Source: Collinsella aerofaciens (GTDB lineage: Bacteria; Actinomycetota; Coriobacteriia; Coriobacteriales; Coriobacteriaceae). Taken from it: a stretch of 6,946 nucleotides of DNA. This document shows positions 1-5,059 of this stretch, piece by piece. The first letter of the stretch is position 1. Each line of letters begins with the position of its first letter. The stretch spans positions 1 through 6,946 of the forward strand of contig RPYR01000193.1 of the NCBI GenBank assembly GCA_008671285.1. Reading direction: 5' to 3'. The notes below the pieces were generated by a model that saw only the letters and a list, made by a program, of their open reading frames with translations, did no database searches and was not told the origin of the DNA. Position numbers and translations under genes: made by a program.

Positions 1-969
1 GAGCAGCTGGTGCTGCGCCTGGAGAACGGCAAAGTCTTTAAGGTCAACCTGGCCGATATGACGTGCTCGGAGGGCTGCAAAAAGAAGGCCGCCGAGCAGG
101 GCTGCAACTGCCGCCCCGATTGCGTGACGCGCGACGTGCTCGAGCGCATCGAGTCGCCCGAGATGCGCCTGGCGCTCATGGAGCTCGATCGTGAGAACGG
201 CGTCGACGTGGGCGATGGCCTGTCGAGTGCCGACCGTCTGGCCGGCACGTCGATGCCCAAGCGCCGTCGTCGCGATGCCGAATCCGATGCCCGCGCTGCT
301 CAGGGCCAGGGCGAGGGCCGTGGCCGCGGAAAGGGCCGTGGCAAGGCCGAGGCGCCCGAGGTCGAGGGGGCGGCCGATGGCCGTCGCCGCCGCAAGCGCG
401 CGGCGTCCGTCGACAATGGCGAGACCGCGGGCGAGAACGCTTCCCGCGAGCGCGAGGCTCAGCAGCCCCAGCAGCAAAACCGCGGCGGTGGCATGAATCC
501 CACGCGCCGTCGTCGCCGTCACCTGTCGAGCGAGGAGCGCGAGGACGCCTTCCGCGCCGCAGCTGCTCGCGAGGCCGGTGCCGCTTCCAAGGGCCCCTCG
601 GCCTCCGATGCGCCTGCCGACAAGGGCGGCAAGTCACGTGGCGAGGAGGAGCGCGCGCCGCGTCCGCGCCGTCGCCATTCCTCGGGCGCGCAACAGAAGC
701 CCTCAGTGCCCTCCGTGGCCGATCAGGTCTCGGATGGCGAGGTCAAGGTCACGCGCCGTCGTCCCGGGGATGGCGGGGGAGCGGCTGCCAAGGCTTCGCG
801 TGGCGCCGCTCGCGACGAGCGCGAGCCGCGCGAGGATCGCGGTGGCGAGGGCTCGGCCGACCAGGGTCAAAAGCGCCGTCGCCGTCGCCGTTCCCGCAAG
901 CCGCGCCAGAATGGTGGCGAGGGCTCGACCCCGTCTTCGTCTGCACCACAACCGCCCGCCGGCGAATAA
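1..969 (+). CDS. C-terminal part of a probable PSP1/RicT-like protein with Cys cluster and Arg-rich tail (5' end outside window)
   Basis: The reading frame is open from the first base to TAA at 967-969, so this is a 322-residue C-terminal fragment; the GTG at 10 is only the first possible start codon inside the window. The opening residues (EQLVLRLENGKVFKVNLADM) resemble the last strands of PSP1-domain proteins such as Bacillus YaaT/RicT, a subunit of the Fe-S-containing RicAFT complex that influences RNase Y-dependent RNA maturation. That assignment is inferred from memory of the family. Next, counting from the codon at 10, comes a cysteine cluster Cx3C-x8-CxC-x3-C (C19, C23, C32, C34, C38). 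From about residue 80 to the end the protein is low-complexity, rich in Arg, Gly, Ala, Glu and Ser, with six blocks of consecutive arginines, and is presumably disordered and nucleic-acid-binding. No membrane segment is visible. If the PSP1 link is wrong, it is simply a basic protein of unknown function. Confidence 0.55.
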   Translation, partial: EQLVLRLENGKVFKVNLADMTCSEGCKKKAAEQGCNCRPDCVTRDVLERIESPEMRLALMELDRENGVDVGDGLSSADRLAGTSMPKRRRRDAESDARAAQGQGEGRGRGKGRGKAEAPEVEGAADGRRRRKRAASVDNGETAGENASREREAQQPQQQNRGGGMNPTRRRRRHLSSEEREDAFRAAAAREAGAASKGPSASDAPADKGGKSRGEEERAPRPRRRHSSGAQQKPSVPSVADQVSDGEVKVTRRRPGDGGGAAAKASRGAARDEREPREDRGGEGSADQGQKRRRRRRSRKPRQNGGEGSTPSSSAPQPPAGE

Positions 970-994
970 CGCCCGCGAGCGGATTTAGCCCGCC

Positions 995-1020
995 TTGCCC
1001 CGAGCACATCGGGGTATCAT
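995..1020 (+). promoter_or_regulatory. Possible comF promoter
   Basis: A TATCAT (1015-1020) matches the -10 consensus at five of six positions. TTGCCC at 995-1000 could act as a -35 element, but the 14-bp spacer is short, and the spacer contains a 6-bp hairpin (CCCCGA 998-1003, TCGGGG 1009-1014). A start about 7 bases downstream would place the whole SD-masking hairpin in the leader. The gene could instead be read through from the preceding gene, since no T-tract terminator separates them. Confidence 0.3.
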
Positions 1021-1029
1021 AGCGCCGAA

Positions 1030-1071
1030 TCAACAACCCTCCCTGCGACCGAACGTAGGGAGGGTTGTGTC
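1030..1071 (+). promoter_or_regulatory. Long hairpin enclosing the comF ribosome binding site
   Basis: ACAACCCTCCCT (1033-1044) is perfectly complementary to AGGGAGGGTTGT (1057-1068). Three further pairs (G-T, C-G, G-C) extend the stem to 15 bp around the loop ACCGAA (1048-1053). The 3' arm contains the purine-rich Shine-Dalgarno AGGGAGGG (1057-1064), seven bases before the TTG start of comF. The folded leader should therefore hide the ribosome site. There is no U-run after the stem, so an intrinsic terminator is less likely. Confidence 0.6.
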
Positions 1072-1878
1072 TTGAAGAGCCATCTGAACATATTGAGCCG
1101 TCTGCAGGGTGCCGACGCCCTACCGTTTGCGGACGAATTGCTACCGCTTGCCGAGCACGTGACATACGAGGCGCTCGAGGCATTGTCGCCAACACGATGT
1201 ACCGGCTGCGAGCGCGCCGGTGCGCTTATTTGCCAAGACTGCCTGGCCGCGCTCACGCTCATCGACCCACGTCATAGCTGCACCCGATGTGGCGCCCCGT
1301 TTGGGGATTTGCTGTGCACTGAGTGTTCGGTCGAGGGCACGTCTTCGGCAATGGCGGAGGCGCTCGACCGCTGCCTGGCGTGCGCCGTCTATGCGCATCC
1401 GCTGCCGCGCATCATTAAAGCGTACAAGGATGCGGGCGAGCGACGTCTGGCTCCGTATCTGGCGGAGCTGCTCTACGACACCGCCCTGCATGCCCAGGTC
1501 GTAGCTCCCGATCGCTACGGAGGCGTGCTTTCCGGTGCGGATGCGGTGGTGTTTGTGCCTGCGACGGCGGCAGCGTTTCGGCGGCGTGGTTTTGATCATA
1601 TGGAGGCTATTGCGCGCCCATTTTGCGAGCTGTCGGGTGTTCCTCTGCTCGATGCTCTCGTCAAGTACGGGCATGGCGACCAGCGCGAACTCGGTCGTGA
1701 GGAGCGCCGCGAGCGTGCCCGAGGTATGTACGAGACGGTTGAGGATGTGCACGGCCGCCGCCTGCTGCTTATCGATGACGTTATCACCACGGGTGCGACG
1801 ATGGCAGCGGCTTCGGCGGAACTCAAGCGCGCCGGTGCCACGGCCGTTGATGGCCTCGCTGTCGCACGCGTTTGGTAG
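1072..1878 (+). CDS. comF: ComF family protein (competence / phosphoribosyltransferase-like)
   Basis: This 268-residue protein has the standard ComFC layout. Two zinc-binding cysteine groups come first (C43, C46, C54, C57 and C70, C73, C82, C85). They are followed by a linker with the family-typical segment IIKAYKDAGERRLAPYLAELL, then a type I phosphoribosyltransferase-like domain. That domain has VPATAAAFRRRGFDHMEAIA and the PRPP-loop motif LLLIDDVITTGAT near residues 231-243. ComF proteins act in the cytoplasm in natural transformation, where they work with the ComFA helicase and single-stranded DNA processing proteins; no comFA is visible here. The TTG start is chosen because AGGGAGGG lies seven bases upstream and no ATG occurs in the N-terminal third. 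The first 40 residues are longer than in many homologues. The SD of the next gene overlaps its stop codon, so the two are probably co-expressed. Confidence 0.92.
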   Translation: MKSHLNILSRLQGADALPFADELLPLAEHVTYEALEALSPTRCTGCERAGALICQDCLAALTLIDPRHSCTRCGAPFGDLLCTECSVEGTSSAMAEALDRCLACAVYAHPLPRIIKAYKDAGERRLAPYLAELLYDTALHAQVVAPDRYGGVLSGADAVVFVPATAAAFRRRGFDHMEAIARPFCELSGVPLLDALVKYGHGDQRELGREERRERARGMYETVEDVHGRRLLLIDDVITTGATMAAASAELKRAGATAVDGLAVARVW

Positions 1879-1884
1879 GGGTGA
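1877..1884 (+). promoter_or_regulatory. Shine-Dalgarno deciding the start of the downstream gene
   Basis: AGGGGTGA overlaps the comF stop codon (TAG, 1876-1878) and ends five bases before the GTG at 1890. This makes GTG 1890 a better start than the TTG at 1872 or the GTG at 1881, which lack a properly spaced site. It also implies translational coupling to comF. Confidence 0.6.
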
Positions 1885-1889
1885 TTCAT

Positions 1890-2999
1890 GTGGCGGTAAC
1901 AATCAGGTGGTGCAACAAACCGACAAAAGAGCAGCTAGCGGCTTCCGTAATCCTAACTGGCGCCTCGGCGCTACGCATGATGCGCGCCGAGCGCCGGCAG
2001 ATGGGCTATATAAGCTGGAAGGACCTTAATCCCGATGAAGAGCGCCGTGTGCTGCGCACATCGTCGCCCTCGACCGAGGACATCTATCTTCCCGATTTGG
2101 TGCGGATTGGGGCCGCAAGCGGCGAGGCGCAAGAGGATTTGTGCTTGCTGGTAGGGTCTGCAGCGCAGCGCCGCCGTATTCTTGGCGTGAGCTGGTCCGT
2201 ATGCTCCGAGTTGCCCGCCGGCTCGATTCTAGAGGTGGAACCGGGGGTGTACAGTCTATCTCCCGAGGCCCTTTGCGTAGCCGTCGCGCGCGAGGTCGGC
2301 TGCATCCAGGCATTTGCCCTGGCCCAGGAGCTGTGCTCTAAGATTTCACTGAGTGACCGCGGGAAGTATCTGCCTCCCTACACCTCGCCTGTCGTGAACA
2401 AATTGGCAAAGGACAAAGACCAGCCGCCAGATGTCGGTTACTTTGAGGTCGAGTCCGTGCTGACACCCGATTGCCTGGTAGATTACCTCGCGGCATGCAA
2501 GGGGAGCGCGGCCAAGCAGCTGCGGCGGCTGTGTCCCTATCTGTCGGAAAACCTGCGTTCACCCATGGAGTGCATCATGCTTGCCATGTTTTCGCTTCCG
2601 TTTTCCTATGGCGGATTTGCCTGTGGTCCCTTTAAGACCGACTACAAGATCGAGTTCAACGACCGTGCACAGGCGATCTCGGGGATGCCGCATGCGGTTT
2701 GCGATGCCTTTCAGGAAGCAGCCCGGTTTGACTTGGAATACAACGGTGAGCTGGGCCATTCTTCTCGGAGGGGACGTATCCATGATGAAAAGCGCAACAC
2801 GGGCTTGATTACTATGGGAATCGAGGTCGCGACGGTCAACAACGAAATGCTCTGTGACATGGAAGCGATGGAAGCACTCGCATGGCGCATGCACCAGCGT
2901 ATGCGAAAGCGGTACCGGAATCGTGTCGATGCCCGCAGGAAGAAGCAAGAGGCGTTGCTTAACACGCTGCGGGCGTGTTTTGGGCTTAAGCCGGTCTAA
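1890..2999 (+). CDS. Uncharacterised protein with C-terminal DUF559/Vsr-like (PD-(D/E)XK-type) nuclease motifs
   Basis: This is a 369-residue protein from the GTG start. Near residues 280-303 it carries FDLEYNGELGH, then HDEKRN, then a downstream L...MGIEV segment. The pattern D-x-E-Y-x-G...H...D..R...G is typical of DUF559/very-short-patch-repair-like members of the PD-(D/E)XK fold. The central SPMECIMLAMFSLPFSYGGF stretch and the EPGVYSLSPEALCVAVAREVG segment recall coriobacterial proteins often labelled AbiEi-like or DUF559, although that comparison is from memory. No signal peptide or membrane segment is seen. The C-terminal 40 residues are strongly basic (RMRKRYRNRVDARRKK), which fits nucleic acid binding. 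The SD overlaps the comF stop. Codon use is less GC-biased than in the neighbouring hpf and degV genes, which suggests an accessory or transferred gene. A phage-defence or toxin role is only a guess, and no partner antitoxin is adjacent. Confidence 0.75.
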   Translation: MAVTIRWCNKPTKEQLAASVILTGASALRMMRAERRQMGYISWKDLNPDEERRVLRTSSPSTEDIYLPDLVRIGAASGEAQEDLCLLVGSAAQRRRILGVSWSVCSELPAGSILEVEPGVYSLSPEALCVAVAREVGCIQAFALAQELCSKISLSDRGKYLPPYTSPVVNKLAKDKDQPPDVGYFEVESVLTPDCLVDYLAACKGSAAKQLRRLCPYLSENLRSPMECIMLAMFSLPFSYGGFACGPFKTDYKIEFNDRAQAISGMPHAVCDAFQEAARFDLEYNGELGHSSRRGRIHDEKRNTGLITMGIEVATVNNEMLCDMEAMEALAWRMHQRMRKRYRNRVDARRKKQEALLNTLRACFGLKPV

Positions 3000-3028
3000 T
3001 TCGCGTCGAAAATAGAGGGTTAATCATA

Positions 3029-3255
3029 TGCCCTGGACAAAATATGGCAAATATGAGTACTGTCACTAAATCAGTAACAGCAAAATCAAGGAATTTAGAA
3101 CTCGGAGGCGGCGTAAAGTGAGAAGATAATAAACAAATGTAGAATAACTAAGCATCAGGTTGGCGACACTGAGCGCAAAATCTGTCCGAGAGGCCAAAAG
3201 TGCCTGTTACTAAATTGGTGACAGTACTCATATTTGCCGTATTTTGGCCGGGGCA
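3029..3255. repeat. 227-bp element bounded by 52-bp imperfect inverted repeats (MITE-like)
   Basis: The arm at 3029-3080 matches the reverse complement of 3204-3255 at 46 of 52 positions, including an uninterrupted GGCAAATATGAGTACTGTCA. The 123-bp centre (3081-3203) is AT-rich compared with the flanking genes and holds no convincing ORF. Terminal inverted repeats around a short non-coding core fit a miniature non-autonomous transposable element. They also fit a transcribed stem-loop or a double operator. No clear target-site duplication is visible, and no transposase gene lies in the window. It fills most of the gap after the nuclease-like gene. Confidence 0.75.
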
Positions 3256-3299
3256 CCCTAAGAAGGGCGCCCCGGAGCTCCCCGTAGGGGAGCTCCGGG
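3250..3299. terminator. Two overlapping GC-rich hairpins, possible terminator
   Basis: The first hairpin pairs GGGGCACCC (3250-3258) with GGGCGCCCC (3265-3273) with one mismatch around TAAGAA. The second is a perfect 13-bp stem, CCCGGAGCTCCCC (3271-3283) with GGGGAGCTCCGGG (3287-3299), around a GTA loop. They share the CCC at 3271-3273, so the full stems cannot both form. No T-tract follows on either strand. Termination or insulation before the next promoter is therefore possible but unproven. Confidence 0.4.
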
Positions 3300-3371
3300 C
3301 TTCATAGGGGCACGAATAGCCCACTCCGACCTGCAAAATCTGTGCACACGCTGCGAATGACGCCCTTAACC

Positions 3372-3400
3372 TTAAACTTTAGCTTGAACTTAGCTATAAT
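3372..3400 (+). promoter_or_regulatory. Promoter for the candidate RNA and lipoprotein
   Basis: A perfect -10 TATAAT sits at 3395-3400. TTAAAC at 3372-3377 is a weak -35 candidate with the ideal 17-bp spacer. The surrounding sequence is AT-rich, unlike the flanking DNA, and contains short repeats of TTAAC, TTAAAC and TTGAAC. Transcription would begin at about 3407-3408, exactly where the closing helix of the candidate RNA begins. Confidence 0.6.
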
Positions 3401-3407
3401 GCGCTTC

Positions 3408-3731
3408 GTTCCTACCAGGCTGTGGTTGCGGACGGACGAAATGCCCGTCCTAGTCCAAGACAGACGCGGTCAAAGGGATCCACGTAAGCGACCGCGTGCG
3501 CGCGGCGCGATCATGGCGCGTCCTAGATGTAAGCCGTACCGTCCGTTCTACTTTCTTTGGGGCAATACCGCCTCGCGGGCGAGCGGGCCAGTCGTGAAGG
3601 TGGCTACGGCCTCCCGAGCAAACACCCCGGTGCGCAAGTGTGGGGTCAAATACCAGGTCAGCTGGTGGGAACAACCCGTTATTCCGCGCAATGCACGGAT
3701 TGTATACGACACAGAAGGCAGGGTAGTGGAC
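3408..3731 (+). ncRNA. Candidate structured RNA (about 324 nt) between the promoter and the lipoprotein start
   Basis: The predicted 5' end GTTCCTACC (3408-3416) pairs with GGTAG-T-GGAC (3722-3731), giving nine pairs with one bulged T. Inside are several local hairpins. These are GGACGG/CCGTCC (3430-3435 with 3445-3450), a perfect 8-bp ACGCGGTC/GACCGCGT (3464-3471 with 3490-3497), a bulged stem 3568-3575 with 3580-3586, GGTGGC-TACG-GCCTCC (3599-3614, a cUACGg tetraloop), ACCCC/GGGGT (3624-3628 with 3642-3646) and ACCAG/CTGGT (3652-3656 with 3662-3666). The frame running through it gives a basic, Trp- and Cys-containing peptide with no recognisable domain, unlike the lipoprotein after it. It could be a free non-coding RNA or a long cis-acting leader. 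No intrinsic terminator precedes the lipoprotein. The raiA-motif class is one hypothesis from location; I could not match any riboswitch, tmRNA, RNase P or SRP RNA signature. Confidence 0.5.
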
Positions 3732-3736
3732 ATGGT

Positions 3737-3742
3737 GAGGGG
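3737..3742 (+). promoter_or_regulatory. Shine-Dalgarno of the lipoprotein gene
   Basis: GAGGGG at 3737-3742 is followed by seven bases and the ATG at 3750. This is stronger than the AGGG (3720-3723) that would serve the alternative ATG at 3732. Both starts give a workable lipoprotein signal peptide. Confidence 0.5.
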
Positions 3743-3749
3743 CAGCTTG

Positions 3750-4742
3750 ATGCACGCGGCTCGGTTAGGTGCTGGGACCGCGGCGGTCATTGCCGTATTG
3801 GGTTTGAGCGGATGCGCGTTCAACCCACTGTCTACGTTCACGACACCCACGATTGACCAGATCGAGCGCGAGACCGTTACCCCTACGGTGTCGGACGATG
3901 CCCTGGTCACTCCCGGTACCCTGACGGTTGCCCTCGATACCTCCGATGCCCCGCAGGCCATGCAGGGCGCCGATGGCAACCTCACGGGCTACGCAGTTGA
4001 CGCTGCCCGCGCCCTTGCAAGCCGTATGGGCCTTAAGGTTGCCTTCGTCGATGCGTCTTCTGCCGATTCCGTGCTTGGCGACAAAAAGGCCGACATCTTC
4101 ATTGGCGACATCAATTCCACGGATGGTGATATCAGCACGCTTGGTACTTGCCTGTACGACGCTGCGGCAGTGTTCGGAAAGACGAGCGACGGCGAGTCGC
4201 TGAGCGTTTCCACCGAAACGCTTAACACCGCTACCCTGGGCGTTCAGACCTCCTCGGCCTCGCAGGAAGCGCTCGCCAAGCAGAGCATCACGGCCAATCA
4301 AAAGACCTTCTCCAACATCAACGAGTGCTTTGAGGCGCTCGAGTCCGGCGAGATCGACTACGTGATTTGCGACTCCACGGCCGGCGGCTACCTTGCGCGC
4401 CTGATGAGCCAGATCTCTTACGTCGGCGCGCTCGAGACGCCCTCGACGCTCGGCGTCGCGGGCCTCGCGGCCAACGATGAGCTATGCCGTGCCGTGAGCG
4501 ATGCCCTCGACGGTATCACGGTCGATGGCACGCTCGAGGCGGTCCACTCCGTCTGGTACGGCACGATGCCCTATGACCTCACCACCAAGACGGTCTCGGG
4601 CGCCGACGTACAGTCGACCGACACCGGATCCAGTGAGTCCGCATCCTCCGATTCGAACAGCGAGGGTACAACCTCCGAGGATAAATCGTCCAGCCAGGAG
4701 GGCACTATCACCGACGACGACATTAACAAGCTCAATAGCTAG
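3750..4742 (+). CDS. Orphan solute-binding lipoprotein (SBP family 3-like)
   Basis: This is a 330-residue exported lipoprotein. The N-terminus has Arg5, a hydrophobic stretch and the lipobox L19-S20-G21-C22, so Cys22 should be lipidated and anchored to the membrane. From about residue 55 it follows the family 3 amino-acid-binding pattern: GTLTVALDTSDAP, then DGNLTGYAVDAARALASRMGLK, then KKADIFIGDI, and later ESGEIDYVICDSTAGGYLA. The last 45 residues are a Ser/Thr/Asp/Glu-rich tail, probably disordered. The stretch that normally carries the ligand-carboxylate arginine (usually T-x-E-R) here reads NSTDGDISTLGTC (about 122-134), with no arginine. The ligand may therefore not be a standard amino acid. 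No permease or ATPase gene is adjacent. The frame is open back to 3342, but the signal peptide and SD argue against those upstream residues. ATG 3732 is an acceptable alternative start. Confidence 0.85.
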   Translation: MHAARLGAGTAAVIAVLGLSGCAFNPLSTFTTPTIDQIERETVTPTVSDDALVTPGTLTVALDTSDAPQAMQGADGNLTGYAVDAARALASRMGLKVAFVDASSADSVLGDKKADIFIGDINSTDGDISTLGTCLYDAAAVFGKTSDGESLSVSTETLNTATLGVQTSSASQEALAKQSITANQKTFSNINECFEALESGEIDYVICDSTAGGYLARLMSQISYVGALETPSTLGVAGLAANDELCRAVSDALDGITVDGTLEAVHSVWYGTMPYDLTTKTVSGADVQSTDTGSSESASSDSNSEGTTSEDKSSSQEGTITDDDINKLNS

Positions 4743-4760
4743 TTATTGCTAGGGGTGGCG

Positions 4761-4779
4761 TCTCCTATGCGCTAGGAGA
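4761..4779. repeat. Small perfect hairpin after the lipoprotein gene
   Basis: TCTCCTA (4761-4767) pairs with TAGGAGA (4773-4779) around TGCGC. It lies between the lipoprotein stop codon and the main terminator and has no T-tract of its own. It could protect the transcript 3' end or assist termination. Confidence 0.35.
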
Positions 4780-4808
4780 GAGGCCTCTTCACGGTTTCAA
4801 CACGCATT

Positions 4809-4847
4809 GCCGGGCTTTCCCAACAGGGGGGCCCGGCTTTTTCGTTT
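4809..4847 (+). terminator. Intrinsic terminator of the lipoprotein gene
   Basis: GCCGGGC (4809-4815) pairs with GCCCGGC (4831-4837), with additional CCC/GGG pairing in the upper stem. The stem is followed by TTTTTCGTTT. This is a textbook Rho-independent terminator and separates the lipoprotein unit from hpf. Confidence 0.9.
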
Positions 4848-5059
4848 CCATAAAACCAGCAGGTCAAATACGTTTTTTAGGTGCAAAACCAAAGTCGCCG
4901 TTGCTCTCCCATAGCGCACTTTGCCACAGAAAAGTGCGAGACTTCGGTATGCGGTATCAAGCAATCGTTATTCGGGTCTTTGGGAATCCGCGTGATTAAA
5001 TGCACGGCAATGGGTACATAGCCAGTACAGTAAGTCCCCGAGGCAGATTGGAGCCACGT
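4848..5059 (+). other. hpf upstream region: leader with one hairpin, promoter not resolved
   Basis: These 212 non-coding bases contain a perfect 8-bp hairpin, CGCACTTT (4915-4922) with AAAGTGCG (4931-4938). A weak -10-like TTAAAT lies at 4996-5001 without a convincing -35. The reading frame of hpf is open back to ATG 5000, but those 20 residues do not match the family, and the SD GGAG (5050-5053) sits six bases before ATG 5060. I see no known riboswitch signature. Confidence 0.4.

Noticed and set aside
176..637. Arg/Pro-rich minus-strand ORF opposite the Arg-rich gene
   Set aside because: It is a by-product of high-GC, arginine-codon-rich coding sequence on the + strand, with low-complexity composition and no plausible domain.
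259..915. CRISPR or tandem DNA repeat array based on recurring CGCCGTCG stretches
   Set aside because: The repeats are short, imperfect and in frame within one coding region, and their spacing varies. They reflect arginine runs in the protein.
1141..1902. 253-residue minus-strand ORF opposite comF
   Set aside because: It is antisense to a clear ComF protein, and its translation shows no family signature.
3148..3336. 62-residue minus-strand ORF in the repeat region
   Set aside because: It spans the right inverted-repeat arm and both GC-rich hairpins. The reading frame follows palindromic DNA rather than a protein, and no SD is evident.
3408..3731. RNase P RNA, tmRNA, SRP RNA or a common riboswitch
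   Set aside because: An ACAGAA and an ACCAGGTCAG occur, but the defining conserved blocks of these RNAs are absent, and no tRNA-like end or known aptamer core was found.
3342..3749. A 136-residue N-terminal extension of the lipoprotein from the ATG at 3342
   Set aside because: It precedes a complete lipoprotein signal peptide with its own SD, starts upstream of the TATAAT promoter, matches no domain, and overlaps a region rich in RNA-like helices.
5000..5059. Start of hpf at ATG 5000
   Set aside because: The extra 20 residues are not part of the S30AE domain. ATG 5060 has a well-placed GGAG and gives the normal N-terminus.
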